From Garcia nutans (Eukaryota; Streptophyta; Magnoliopsida; Malpighiales; Euphorbiaceae), in assembly GCA_947685225.1 (NCBI GenBank), contig CANTUV010000004.1:11129001-11193000 (forward strand): a stretch of 64,000 nt of DNA. Reading direction: 5' to 3'. Position numbers and translations under genes: made by a program. This document shows, piece by piece, positions 24,498 through 36,755 of this stretch. How positions within the stretch are numbered: the stretch's first letter is position 1; each line of letters opens with the position of its first letter. The notes under the pieces are model-generated. The model made no database searches. It had not been told where the DNA came from and saw only the letters and a list, made by a program, of their open reading frames with translations.

Positions 24498-25809
24498 TGT
24501 TAGTGTATATGCCCTAGGCCATTGATTTGGACCTTAATGTTATTCATTTTGTTATTAATAAAGAAGTTTTTATTATCATTGTTATGTTTGCATGTTATAT
24601 ATAATAATGATTATATCCCTGGTTTATTATTGTTATGGAGATAATAATAAATATAACTAGTGTAATATTGATTTGATAATCATAAGATGATTATAGGTAT
24701 GAAGATACAAATCAATATTATGGATACATGTTAGAGAACAGTGTATTGGATAGACCCACATAGATATCACTTCATGGTTTAATGTCATAAGTGTATCTCA
24801 TAATAGTTTTCATTTAATCCTTTGACTTGAGATTGTCATAGTTTCCAACATAAGGAATATTATGTTTTGACATGATCAAACGTTATCTGAACTAGATAAT
24901 TATAAAGGTTATGCTTGAACATGGTATAAATTATGTAGAGGAAAATGAACAATCAAGATGGAATTTGTCCCTCTCTATGAGAGAGATATCTTCTGGGCCC
25001 CTCGATAAATGTAACTGAGAAATGCATGGCCGTGCTCAAATAAGTTGATATAAGATCAATCTTATTTGTTTATCAGTTAACTTGGAGATCGAGTAATCAT
25101 AAGTTTGGACAATATAAGTATGACATTTACTATGACTTATGTTCAAACTAGATATCGTGTGACAAAGGGATTAATGCATGTACTATTTCAGGTTTTCATT
25201 TATAATGATTCTCATGATTAATTGGGTAGTCATAATGTCTTTCTAGAGGCCAATTATGATTTGTTCATTTCAATAGAGATTGAAATACACTACCAGTTAA
25301 TATGAGCCTATCGGGTCACACACATAGAACGTAGGCTGTACTTAAACAATAATAATTATATTTTTATTATTGTTGTTAGTATTATTATTATTATTAGATA
25401 TTAATAATAATATTGTTATAATAATTATTTGACAAGGAAAGGTCTTTTAAAATGGTTTTAAAAGGACTAGAGGCCTTGATGATATTGATTATTATTTTCG
25501 TTTTGAAAGAAAACGGAAGAAGAGGAAAAACCTAAAACCCTAGTTTCGTTTCTGCAAAAAAAATTCAGCCACTGCCGTTGGTGAGCTAGCACTCAGACCA
25601 GCGTACGTTTGTGTGGACTTCATTAGAGGGTGTTCATCTTCAGAAGGCAGCATCTGTTAATCATTTTGAAGCTACGCAAAAAGGTTAGTTTCGAATCTCT
25701 TTTATCGAACTGAATGGATCACATGGATCCTGTGAGTAAATCGAAAGAAAATTTTTTTTTTGTTTTCCGCTGCGGCAAGGGTTGCAGATCCTTTTTTGAT
25801 TTACTAACA
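24498..25809. mobile_element. Solo LTR, probably Ty1/copia-like
   Basis: 1312 bp from TGTTAG to CTAACA, perfectly inverted 6-bp termini, flanked by AATAC on both sides (24493-24497 and 25810-25814). The start TGTTAGTGTATATGCCCTAG and the TTTTCCGCTGCGG word near 25768 are typical of plant copia LTRs. The family name is an inference, as no coding part remains. The empty site is preserved in the paralogous copy G at about 55405-55425. Confidence 0.9.
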
Positions 25810-25814
25810 AATAC
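25810..25814. other. Target site duplication, right copy (AATAC)
   Basis: Partner of 24493-24497; followed by AAGACAAGAAAGTG, as in the empty paralogue. Confidence 0.9.
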
Positions 25815-27854
25815 AAGACAAGAAAGTGTGATGTGATATGCTCATGTATGCATGATATGCATGAATGATACTTACAATCATTCCATCGACTCACAGACCG
25901 AGGTGATCAGCTAAAATGTTCTCATGGATTTCTTTCAGATGCCCGTTTAGGTTTTGCATTGGAATGACACAATGCTTCACATTTATGGCTTTTATCCTCA
26001 AGATGTTGAAAACATGAATAATGGAGTCCCCAAATAGCAGAGATACATCCATTTCAAACTATGTTTCAGCATATCAGTTGGTAGCTTCTTCATGACCTTG
26101 TCACTAATCTTTTATTTTTCCCAATGTGTTCTTCGAGATTCGACAGTTCAACATACTCCCCTTAACTTGAAGGTTTTGTATGATAAAAATATTTTTGAAT
26201 TTTTTGAATTTTGATTTTGAAATCAAATGTTGGCTTTGCCAAATCAATGTCAATGTACCTTAGGACTTGATTTTTCCAAATTAACATATCTATAACATGA
26301 CAACCCTAGTTACCGTACTAAACTCGAGAATCATTTCTATTTTGAGCAAGAACTGTTGTACTTTAGATAGGCACATACACATTACTTGGCCAAAGGTCTC
26401 ATTGAGTTTAAACATTGTCTATCTCATATGCTTGCTTATTCAAACTATCTCCACTAATAGACTCTACCTATCAAGAGAGATCAACAGGTCTTTGGTAGGC
26501 TTGAAATGTCGTCTATAAGGGACATGGGTTAAAGTGAAGGCCATTTGTAAGTTGGAGCTGATGTGACACAATGGACAAACCTTCACACTACAAATTTCTT
26601 ATTTGAACTTTAGGCAGCTGGAAGCAATCTTGCTAGACTCTAAATTCTTTCTATCTTCTTGGCATTAATCTAGATCTTGATTAGGACAGTCGTTGCCCTT
26701 GCAAAAATTTTGGTACCCAAATTCGCTTCTTTTCTTTCCTTTTATTTTTCTTACTCTTCCCTTTCTTGGAGCATTTTATCATTTTGTCCTTCTTCCTTGT
26801 AGGATTGTCAAGTACAAAACTTTCAAAAACTGGGTGACCTTTCTCCTTTTTCTTTGATTTTGATAGAATCTTTGGTTGGGTTGGACCAATTCAAGTCAAG
26901 CTGTCCTTATGAACCAAATGGAAGCCTTTTGCTGCTTTAGGTAAGAGAGAACTCAGTTAGCTTTCTAAACCACCTTTTTAGGTTTTATTTTTCTTCTTCT
27001 TTTTTCTCTTTTTTCTTTGTCCTCTTTTCCTTTCTTTTCTTTTTTATCTTTTTCTTTTTTTTATCTTTTTTTCTCTCTTCTTTTTTTTTGTTTTTTTTGT
27101 TTGGTTCTAGCTCTAAAAGAGTTGTCTTGCATAAATCTTCTTTAACAGGGATAAATCATTTGTTACTCTGATGTTGTCTTGATATATTAGAAATATTAAG
27201 AAAACTTCAACTACCCTTACGGTCTTGAGAACTTCAACTATCTTCATGGGATTGAGAACTTCAACTATCTTCATAGTATTCATTTCTTTCTTTGATCTTC
27301 TTGCCTCTTCATCTTAGTGATCATAAGATTTTTCAAATGTATCACAACAGCTCAGGGTAGGTTTTTGGGATTATATGCCAATGAAAAGAAAGCAAAAATT
27401 TTATAAAGGCTCAAAGGGACAACTAAGGATTGATATTTAATAGGGTGAATACTAGTTGTTGGCTAACCAAATAATGCCTAGATCATTTCTCTCTCAAATA
27501 AGCAGAGTTCAATTGCACCTGAGAAGTTTGTCAAAGCATGTTCTAAGACTAACTAGGACCTAGACAAAGGTCATTATGCAGGAGCCCTCTCTAAGTAAGC
27601 ATACACAACTCAAAGTTATAGAGCAATTCACTTATCTAGTAAAGTCATTCAAGTCATGATGCCTAGATACATTAATTCATGAATTATCAAGCTAGATTCC
27701 TCATTGGTTGAGCACCAAAATGAACAAAGACCAGCAAAAATTTTGATGAAAGTAATTTATTCAAACAATCTTAATTTAAAAAATATTATTCCATAAAACA
27801 ACAAATAAAGAAAATAAAACAAAGAAACAAACAAGCCAAGGGAAGTTTGTTGAG
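25815..27854 (-). other. Unclassified internal region of B1 between gag and minisatellites
   Basis: Colinear with 45645-47800 in F and 53326-55400 in G. It includes three 27-bp-like repeats encoding VEVLKT on the sense strand (near 27195-27280) and a homopurine tract (26985-27105 on the minus strand). I do not recognise a protein. The conservation across three copies says it was part of the ancestral element. Confidence 0.6.
26985..27105 (-). repeat. Purine-rich tract (A/G) on sense strand
   Basis: About 120 bases, almost all pyrimidine on the plus strand. Orthologous tracts occur at 46564-46670 in F and 54158-54245 in G. Confidence 0.7.
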
Positions 27855-29251
27855 TTAAGCTTCTTTTCCTTTCACATCTTTAATATTTCCATCTTGAAAA
27901 GAGGATAAGACAAAATCTTCTTCCAATCCTTTTCCCACTATGAAGGTTGCCGGTGGAGGTACTCTATTGAACCTTGGAAAAGGATTACTTTTTGTATTGG
28001 GCTTATCTGGCTCTGGAAACTTGCCATTATCAATTAAATTCTATATATCATGCCTCAACTTCATACAATTATCCTTTTCATGTCCAGACCTTTGATGGAA
28101 TTGGCAAAATGCATTAGTATCAAAGTTAGGTGGTAGAGGATTAGGCACAGGATGGGGAGTCAAGGGTTGTAACAATCCAATCTTTTGTAGCTTATTGAGA
28201 AACCAAGACAGTGGCTTCCCTAATTCTGAAAACTGCCTCATTCCTCCTTGACTAGTGGCATTAACATCAACTTCTTTTTGCGTGCTTTAATTGCCTAGCT
28301 GGTAGTTCCCTTTCTCATTCCTTTTTATTGAAAAGCAATTCTTCTCCCTTTCCCACTCTTCAATTTATAGACCAGCTTGGAGAAGATCTTTGAAGTCCCT
28401 TATAAGGGTATGAGATAGCCTTTCACGGAGGTTGGTCAGGACGCCTCTGAAAATCATCCTTATTTGATCAGATTCATCGGGCCATTTCTTGAGTAAAGCA
28501 GCCCTATTTCTCCATCTTTTCACATAGTCCACAAAATTCTCATTTGGCCTTTGTCTAGTAGACTCAACTTCCATTAAGGTAACTTCCAACTCGACATTAT
28601 ATCCATATTGCTAAATGAAAGCCTTGTGTAACATGTCCCAATCATTTTGAGTACTTTCCTCTAAGGTGTTAAACCAATTTTGGACAACAGGATCTAATGA
28701 GAGCATGAAGTACCTTAGAGTTTGAGCCTTAGTAGCTCGGGCAGATTGCATAGCAATGATGTACTACTTCACATGGAGATGAGGATTTTCGATTCCATCA
28801 AACTTCACAAAAGATGGCATCTTGAATTTGTATGAAACTTCTTCATCTAGCTCAAATAATTTGTCAACTTCGAACATTTCTTTGCTTTTCAGTTTCTTCT
28901 TAAATTTTTTTTCTAACTCAGCAATCATCTTCTCAACATCGGACGTCTCATTTTTCTCCATAGCTGATCTTTCAACAATCTTTGGTTCTTTCTTCTTGTC
29001 TTGAGGATCTTGGTAGTATTGAGCCTAATCATTATCATCATCAATGATCACCTTTTCATCATAAAAAACCACTTCACCAACTTTCGTCTTCCCTTTATCC
29101 TTTGGCTTTTAGTGCTAGCAGATGCTTCGACATGATTTTCTATGATTGCAGTCAATTGGTTCTTCATGGTCTCAACTAGGGCCTCTTTTATTTCTTCCAT
29201 TTTGTCATTGAGGGCTTCATCCAACATCCTTTGAATTTGTTTAGGCTCCAT
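27855..29251 (-). pseudogene. gag of B1
   Basis: Start ATG at 29251 (MEPKQIQRMLDEALNDKMEE), the same start as in H and G. A frameshift near 29110 falls in the lysine-rich stretch. Then SYKFKMPSFVKFDGIENPHL, the gag core LRYFMLSLDPVVQNWFNTLE, VDYVKRWRNRAALLKKWPDE and LRERLSHTLIRDFKDLL are readable. The C-terminal knuckle is CQFHQRSGHEKDNC, a CX2HX4HX4C variant of the usual CCHC. The stop is TAA at 27855. Several internal stops occur (after HLHVK, KAFI, QAGL and LRHDI). Length matches the 463-codon gag of G. Gag would form the particle and bind RNA. Confidence 0.9.
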
Positions 29252-30418
29252 TGCTTTTGGTGAAAAAGAGATTGAGTCGTTGCTAGATACCTCGTCTCCG
29301 GCGTAGGTCGGATTGTCGTAAGCTTTTGAACATTCGTAATCCAGGGCTGTGAGCCAGAGAGGATCAATGATATGAGATGCAAATGTATGTATGCATGTAT
29401 GCACAAACAATTAACAAACAAGGACAAATAGGACGTTCCTTCCAACCTTATAACATCCACACATGAATGGCGAGTCTCTTTTCCTGGGTATATGGTTAAC
29501 AAAATACCAACATGTGGTATCTTGTTTTCGAATAATTCACTCGAACGTTTCAACCAATAGTTATATTTTCAAAAATGGAAATCAATCTATGATAATTCCC
29601 CTTAATTAGGTTTTAATCCATTTATCCAACTAAAGTAGCATTTATGCTATATTGGATTAAAACTAAATTAAGAGGTTTATTATAAATAGATTTCTCACTT
29701 GGAAAAAAGTAACTAATGATTCATGCCAAAAACAAGCCCATGATTAATTATTCTTAGTATAAACTAGGCTCACAATTGAATTTTAGTACTTCATAATTGA
29801 CCTAAATAATTTGCATGCTCTTTGTAAGAAAAGGTTGGATGAAAATAATTTTATTTCTAAGCCCATTGTAAAAAGATTTTAGAAAAAATGGATTTTGGGC
29901 TTAGTATTTGGGTCATGAGCAAAAGAATTTTTGATTTGTTTTTAGAAAAGTCTTATATCCAAATACCATCTTAAAAAGTTTTGAAAATTGTTTTGGTCTA
30001 TTGGACTTTAAAGAAAAATTTATTTTGAGCTTACAATGTACTTAGTTCATATTAAAAAAAGAGCAAACAAAATAAGCCATGATTTAAGCCAAGACAAATT
30101 AACCATAGTCAAACAACATGCATTTGGGGTAAAACCTAAGGAAAGTAACTAGGCATATTACATGAGCTTTAGTCTTTGGGTTAAAAAGGATTAGGTTCCC
30201 ATAGCAAGTATATACCAAAAGGTATGAGGCTATGAGTGGTTATGCCATGCTCGACCTCCATACCTTGAGTGAAAGTATGGTATCCCTTACATAACACAAC
30301 ACGGGTAACACGAGCATCATAACTCATGCACACGATGCAATCTAATATGATGCAATGGATAATATCATTATAAGAAAGAATAGAATAATATAAAGACCAA
30401 CAAAATCAACTTCTCTTA
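29252..30418 (-). other. Leader of B1
   Basis: Colinear with leaders of G (50765-51933) and H. Conserved non-coding blocks suggest packaging or leader functions, but nothing specific can be read. Confidence 0.7.
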
Positions 30419-30436
30419 TCCCCAGTGGAGTTGCCA
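30419..30436 (-). promoter_or_regulatory. Primer binding site of B1, tRNA-Arg
   Basis: Minus strand TGGCAACTCCACTGGGGA, one difference from the tRNA-Arg complement. Confidence 0.85.
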
Positions 30437-32138
30437 CTCTGAGCGGGGATTTTTGCCCCCACTCCCGGTGGAATGGTTCTTGCGACTTCGGCACTGTTTA
30501 GGCTTAGGGCCTTAGAGAACATGGACCTAAGTCTAGAGAAGTTGCCACTCAAACGGGACAAGAAAAATAAATGGGTGGATGACTCAATTCCTAAGGAATC
30601 CCCTACCCCCTAATGGGTTCAGAAAGTTGGGTACGTGTGGGGAAGGTGAGAAATGGCCCAGCACCCCCACGACGTCCGGTTCATTGGAACCGACCTCCTT
30701 TACAGGTCTTAATATTATAGAATTCTTAGGTATAACAATATTATCCATATTACACATAATAATTGAAATAAAGCATCGTTATATTGAAATCAAAGCAATG
30801 TCCAAGCAAAACAAATAAATGGACACCCATCCGAGGATGGAAACATGCCCTTACATCATCCATGCCTAAACTAATAGGACACCCCCCGAAAGATAGAAAC
30901 ATGTCCTTTACATTGGTCCAAAATATAAAAGCAATTTAAATTACATGATATTTAACTAATAAGGTACCCACAAAGTGGAAACATACCTCTTACAACATTT
31001 GAAAATCAAAATAAATTGATAAAAGTAAATAACCATTCATAATAAATAAATCATTCATCAAAGATATCAATCAAAATATAAAATAAACATCCATCCATGA
31101 TAAATTAAATAAATGAATCATTGAACTTAATTAAATCAAAGCATATGATAAACTACTTGATCAAATAAGGTAAGCAAAGATACAAATTGAAGTTTACTGT
31201 TTCTCATTTAAAGTTCTTTAATAAATATTTAGGGTTTTGGAATTTTAGCATATTAAGGTTTATAATTCTTAACTACTGTAAAGGTTTAAGAAAATTAAAA
31301 TGGATTAAGGTTTCATGAATCAAACTAGGGTTTTTGAGTAACATTATGAAATTAGGGTTTTAGGATTTTACAACATTAGTTTTATGATTATTAGCTACTG
31401 GATTGTTATTTTTAGGTTTACTGTGTTGAATTTTAATATTTAGGTTTATAAGGTTTTAAGGTTTTAAGGATTAAGGTCTAGGAAAATTAGGGTTTATGAT
31501 TTTGGTTTTGAGAGATTTAGGGTTTTTGGTATTTTGAAAAACATGTTTTGGTTTTAGGATTTGAGAAAACAGTTTGTAGTTTATAAAGTTTTATTTGATT
31601 TTTAGAAACTGTGAAGTGAGTTTTGAGTTTGGATATTTAACAAAACATTTGGAATTTTGGAAAAGAATTAGAAGAAAATCAGTTTAGAGTTTTTAAAATC
31701 TTTTGGAAATAAACAAAACGATTAAAGACTTATAGAAACAGAAAATATATTTTTTAGGCTTTTTGGAGATAAAAGGATTCAATTTAGGTTTTGAAAAATT
31801 AGAAAGCAGATTAGGGTTTTGGGAATTAATAAAATGATTTAAGGTTTTGGAAAGTTGGAAAGTAGATTAGGGTTCTTAGGTTTTAAGTAATTTTAGGGTT
31901 CTAAGGTTTTTAGAATCAAAAGAAACAATTTAATGATTGAATCTATTGTGAGGATAAAAAGAGATTAGATATTCAAACCTTCGTTTGTTGGTTTCACCAA
32001 AAATTACTTCTTGGATGAACAAGGACAAAGGCAGGATTGCTGCTTATCCCTCTCAAATCTGAAGTTCCAAAGTTCAAAATCCAGTCTGATCGTCCAAAGT
32101 TTCTTTCTAAAAGTCCTTTTCCCCCTGTTTTCTTGGTC

Positions 32139-32148
32139 TTATTTATAG
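32139..32148 (-). promoter_or_regulatory. TATA box of B1 LTR
   Basis: CTATAAATAA on the minus strand, conserved as CTATAAATAAGG at 48993 in the G LTR. Confidence 0.65.
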
Positions 32149-32341
32149 GAAATTTATATGATTAATTCAAATTGTTTATGGAAACTATCATTAATTAGGA
32201 AAAAGGAAACCGAAACCAAAGTGAATTTGGTTTCGGAAAAATTTTGCTTGCGAAAAAAACTGCTGCGGGAGCTACGGGCGAAAACTGGAGAGCAGGCGCT
32301 CTGGCAGGCTGCGGGCCATTTTGCTCGTAGGATTTTCCTTT

Positions 32342-32466
32342 GCCATTTCGCCCGCAGAAAAATTCTGCGGGCAAAATGGCTTTGGCCATTTCGCCCGCAG
32401 AAAAATTCTACGGGCAAAATGGCTTTGGCCATTTCGCCTGCAGGAAAGTCCTGCGGGCGAAATGGC
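32342..32466. repeat. Three tandem 39-bp palindromes, period 43
   Basis: Units at 32342-32380, 32385-32423 and 32428-32466. Each pairs GCCATTTCGCCCGCAG with CTGCGGGC(A/G)AAATGGC around a 7-base loop, giving a 16-bp stem with at most one or two mismatches, separated by a TTTG spacer. A decayed fourth copy lies at 32313-32341. GC content is far above the surroundings. Confidence 0.95.
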
Positions 32467-32678
32467 CCACGACCATTTCATCCAACACTGTTTTTCGGCG
32501 ACGAAAAAATTCGTCGCCGATTTTTATTTTTATTTTTATTTTTTATTATTATTATTTTTTATGAAAAATTATAAAAAAAATACTAAAACAAATATTATTT
32601 AATTAACATAACACAAAAATTATTTTGGACTAAATAAAATATATTGGACCGGACTAGGTAAAAAATTAAGGGTCTACA

Positions 32679-33577
32679 CATACCTACTCTTCCTTTCCCA
32701 AGCCATGTTCCTAGTAAATAGTTCATTTGCTTCATCATGGTCTGAACCTTAGAACCTATTATCACATCTTGAGAAACATCAGCTATTTGGAAACCATTGA
32801 GGGCCTTTCCATCATAAGAGCATTAACAACTTCTTTGCTTTTTGCTTCAATAATTATCATCCTATTATTACTTGGAAACTTGATCTTTTGATGGAGTGTG
32901 GAGGGACTCCACCAAGAGGGTGAAACCATAGGTGACTTAGCAGCAATGCAAAGGTAAGTGGTATATCCAAAACCACAAACTCTACCATGGATTCAAATAG
33001 GACCTACCTTCACCAAGGTCTTAAAGGTCCATATCGCTTGTCTCTTAGTATTGTCATAGGCTCGAATTGTTACATCAGAAAAGCTTAGGTCACTAGTTGA
33101 CATGGCAATCTTTGGCAGAATCTCTTTCATCATTTGATAAGTCAACATCTGAAAAAGAAACCATTCCAACTTCAATCTTGTTCCCCTCTTGAATATCATC
33201 ACATTTCATCACCTCTTCGGCTCTCTTTGCTCCCTTGAAACTAACCAGTTCCTTCGGTATTACAGAAGTAGAAATCTGCATGCTTGCCATAGCTTTGACC
33301 ATAGTTTCACGATGCTTCTTCGGTGTGGCCAGTAGGTCCCAAATGCTGATGCTAGCTTGGGTCCTTTTATAGTTGCTTAAGGACAACATCATTTTTATCT
33401 TCTTTTCTTTTTTTCTCCACATCCTTTCCTTTGTCAGCCTCTACTTCTATTGGAGAAGCCCTGCTATAGGGCTTGCCAGAGTGGGTTTTTAGTACTTATT
33501 CCTCTTTAGTCTCATACCATGTCCATTCTTCTTCCTTGGATTCTGATTCACCATCACTGTCAGTCGAGTCCTGAAAC
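32679..33577 (-). pseudogene. Element H: gag tail, linker and protease remnant
   Basis: Includes SIWDLLATPKKHRETMVKAM, the conserved linker before the Tat protease (33330-33280), KELVSFKGAKRAEEV, then LPKIAMSTSDLSFSDVTIRA and YDNTKRQAIW, the second half of the aspartic protease. The stretch that should hold the catalytic Asp-Asn-Gly/Ser motif is deleted between DLSNDE and LPKIAM. Downstream frames with HPLGGVPSTLHQKIKF and MNYLLG-WLGKGRVG follow before B1 interrupts. Protease would have cut the polyprotein. Inactive by deletion and frameshift. Confidence 0.8.
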
Positions 33578-35005
33578 TCATTCACAGTGCAAATGATCAA
33601 CCTTCTCCCCCACAGTTGATTCATCAAGTAAAACCTCCTCTTTTATAGCTTCTCCTCCTATGTCTTGAAATGATGACAAGACAGGCTTCTCATCCATTCC
33701 TCCTCTTATCATGAAGGTCGTTGGTGGAGGTACTCTATTAAACCTTGGCAAAGGATTATCCTTGGTGTTAGGCTTGTTAGGTTCATGAAACTTTTCACTA
33801 TCAATTAGATTCTTGATCTCATTCTTCAATGAATACATCGATCAATCTCATGTCCTTGCACCTGGTGGAATTGGCAGAAGGCCTTGGCATCAAAATTTGG
33901 TGGCAGTAGATTTCACAGATATCACAAGGTCAGTGCCTGTAATAGCCCCTTTTTTGCAACTTATTAAAAACCTAGGACAGAGGTCTTCCCAGATCTAAAG
34001 TTTGTCTTCTATTCCCTTGACCAGTTGCATTAACTTCTACTTCCTTCTATGTACTTTGATTGCCAGACTAGTAACTTCCCTTCGCATTCCTTCTCCCAGC
34101 AAAATGGTTCTTCTCCCTTTCCCACTCTTCTATTTGCAATCCATCTTGGAGTAGGTTTTGAGGTCCCTGATAAGAGTATGGGACATCCGTTTATGAACAT
34201 TAGGTAAGACACCACTCACTATCATCCTAATCTAGTCAGACTCATCTGGCCCCTTCTTAAGAAGTGCCCCCTTATTTCTCCATCTTCTCAAATAGTCAAC
34301 AAAGTTCTCATTTTGCTTTTGCATGATCGATTCTACCTCTATTAGAGTAACTTCCAATTCAACATTGTATCAATACTACTGGATGAAAGCTTTATACAAC
34401 AAATCCCAGTTCTTTTGAGTACTTTCCTCTAAGGAGTTGAACTAATTTTGCACAACTGGATCTAATGAAAGCATGAAATATCTTAGAGTTTGAACCTTAG
34501 TAGCTTTAATAAACTGCATGGAAGTGACGTACTGCTTGACATGTAGATGGGGATTCCCAATTCCATTAAACTTAGCAAAAGAAGGTATCTTGAACTTGTA
34601 AGGAACCGCTTCATCTTGCTAGAATAACTTATCTACCTCTAACACCTCCTCATCTTTAAGCTTCTTCTCAAACTTCTTCTCCAAATCAGCTATTAATTTT
34701 TCTATATCAGTAGTTTCAGTCTTCTCCAACTTCATTTTTTTCTTCTTATCTTGTTGGCCTTGAAAGTATTGGTCCTAGACATCATCGTCATCAATTACCT
34801 CATTTTCTACATTAAAGGCTACCTCGCCCACCTTAGCCTTTCCCTTATCTTTTGGCTTCTTATTACTAGCAGATGCTTCCGCATTGTTATCGTCCAATAG
34901 TGAAAGTAATTGCCTCCTCACAGTCTCAGCTAGGGCCCCCTTCAATTCTTCCATCTTGGAGTTGAGGGCATCATTTGGAATTTTCTGAATTTGCTCAGGT
35001 TCCAT
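33578..35005 (-). pseudogene. gag of element H
   Basis: ATG at 35005 (MEPEQIQKIPNDALNSKMEE), 70-80% similar by eye to the gag of G and B1. It has an acidic/lysine linker (NKKPKDKGKAKVGEV), core PHLHVKQYVTSMQ and LRYFMLSLDPVVQN, VDYLRRWRNKGALLKKGPDE, and the knuckle CQFHQVQGHEIDRC (CX2HX4HX4C). The tail NKPNTKDNPLPRFNRVPPP continues to a stop at 33578. At least eight stops and two frameshifts occur. Confidence 0.88.
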
Positions 35006-36039
35006 TGCTTTAGATGTAAAACTGACTGAATTTTCACTAGATTTTGAGTCTTAGGTGGGGTTTTCGTAAGTTCTTGAAGTATCTTAATCCAGATCTGTGA
35101 GCCAGAAAGGATCAATGCTAATGTAATGTAATGCATGTATGCATGAGTAACGAATATACAGAGTCAGGACATCCCTTCCAACCTTATATCTTCTACACTC
35201 AAGTGCCAAGTCTCTTTTCCTATATGTTATGTTCAACAAAAATATCAACAGGGGATACTTTTCTTTCTGAGTCACTCATACGAAGTAACCAACAGTTGTG
35301 TTTTAAAAATAGAAGTCAGTTTATGATAATTCTCACTAATTAAGCCTTAATCCTTTGCATAAACTTTCAAGCGGCATTTTTGCATATTTTGGATTAAAAT
35401 TCATTAATAATTTTATTATAAATAGACTTCTTACTTAGAAAAGTAATTAATGATTCATACCACAAACAAGCCCATAACTAACATGTCATTGTATAAATAA
35501 GGCCTACAATTGATTTTAATATTCCATAATTGACCTAATTAATTGAAAGCCCATTGCAAAAAAATTTGTCCCATTGAAAAAGGTTTTAATTTTCAAATTC
35601 CAATAAAAATTGATTTAAAGAAAAGTTTTGGCCCATAAATAATTTTTTGCTTATACCATAATTAGGTCATATTAGAAAAGGGAAAACTAAATGGGCCATA
35701 ATTCAAACTAAGACATGCTAATTATAGTCAATCAATAAGCAATTAGGGCAAACATAGGCAAAGTCACTAGGACAACTACATGGGCTTTAGTATTTGGGAT
35801 GAAAAAGGGTTAGGTTTCCATAGCAAGTGTATACCAAAAGTTACAAGGCTATGAGCGATTATGCAATGCTCGATCTCCATTCCTTGAGTGAAAGTATGGT
35901 ATCACTTAAACATGCACAACATGGGTTCCACAAGGTGTCCTAACTCATGTACATAATGTTAATCTACATGATACAATGAATAATACCATAATAATAAAGA
36001 ATAAAATAATATAAAGACCAATGGAATCAACTTGTCTTA
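35006..36039 (-). other. Leader of H
   Basis: Same conserved leader blocks as B1 and G, more diverged. No gene. Confidence 0.7.
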
Positions 36040-36057
36040 TCCACAGTGGAGCCGCCA
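36040..36057 (-). promoter_or_regulatory. Primer binding site of H, tRNA-Arg
   Basis: Minus strand TGGCGGCTCCACTGTGGA, two differences from the tRNA-Arg complement. Confidence 0.75.
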
Positions 36058-36058
36058 C

Positions 36059-36755
36059 TGTGAGTGAATATTTTTCCCCCACTCCCGGTGGAATAGTTCT
36101 TGAGACTTCGGCAGTATTAGGCTCGAGACCTTAGAGAACATGGGCCTAAGCCTGGAGAATTATAGTCGCCACCTGTACCAGCAGGGAAAGAAATAGAAAG
36201 GGTTGGATGAATCGATTCCTAAGGAATCCCCAACACCTTACTTGGGTTTGGAAAGTTGGGTATGCATGGGGAAAGTAAGAATGACCCAGCACCCCCATAA
36301 CGCTTGGTTCATTGGAAACGGCCTCCTTTTCAGATCAAAATATTATCAAATTTCTTAATTATTATCATTCTATTCATACTACATACAATACTAAAAAAAA
36401 AATCATCCATCATATTATAATTTGAATAATAAAGCAAAATAGGGTACCCATCCAAAGATGGAAACATGCCCTTACAAAGTCCAACATCCATATACATAAA
36501 TAAAAATGGGACACCCACCAATAGGAGGAAACATACCCCTTACATTTGTCCAAAAACCTTAAAATAAATTAAGTTAAACAAACTAAATAAATAAGACACC
36601 CACATAGTGTGGAAACATGCCTTTACAAATCCTCTTTAAAATCCAAACAAACATAATTAGATTAATTAAAATGAGTAAAAAAGACAATCACAATACATCA
36701 TTCACCAAAAAATATACAATAATGAATCAAGTAATCATACCTAGGGTTTCAATTG
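36059..36755 (-). repeat. 5' LTR fragment of H
   Basis: Last 700 bases of the LTR, ending CACTCACA at 36059. Homology to 3343-4045 runs to GGGTTTCAATTG, then stops abruptly at the start of E. Confidence 0.85.

Larger units (their letters stand above)
22354..32678 (-). mobile_element. Element B1: gag-only Tat-family element inserted in H
   Basis: On the minus strand: LTR 32678-30438, tRNA-Arg primer site 30436-30419, leader, gag 29251-27855, a purine-rich tract, a solo-LTR insertion, two minisatellite blocks, and a truncated 3' LTR 22693-22354. No protease, RT or integrase motif occurs between gag and the 3' LTR. F and G have the same layout, so loss of pol is ancestral to the family. It separates H protease from H RT. 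Confidence 0.85.
30438..32678 (-). repeat. 5' LTR of B1
   Basis: 2241 bp from TGTAGACCCTTAATTTTTTA (32678) to CGCTCAGA (30438). From the 5' end it holds a palindrome array (32342-32466), a TATA box (32148-32139) and, further on, many TTAGGGTTT words (plus strand, 31225-31910). The LTR ends where H protease sequence begins. Confidence 0.9.
3343..36755 (-). mobile_element. Element H: Tat-lineage Ty3/gypsy retrotransposon, split by three insertions
   Basis: Minus-strand parts occur in canonical order: 5' LTR fragment, tRNA-Arg primer site, gag, protease, [B1], RT, [B'], RNase H and integrase, post-pol repeats, [D], antisense extra gene, polypurine tract, 3' LTR. Removing the insertions leaves roughly 11.6 kb. 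At the B' site, the amino acids on either side of the insertion continue one RNase H motif. The D insertion has a perfect target duplication. Missing pol between protease and RT (32679/22318) goes with the truncated B1 LTR at the same point, so one deletion explains both. The 5' LTR is cut at 36755 by element E, so the target duplication of H cannot be tested. Tat/Ogre membership follows from the tRNA-Arg primer site, a second RNase H domain and an antisense extra reading frame. Confidence 0.85.

Noticed and set aside
32158..32574. 138-codon plus-strand frame and overlapping frames on both strands
   Set aside because: They cross the palindrome array, whose GC-rich repeats lack stops in all frames; no domain and no homologue among the other LTR copies.
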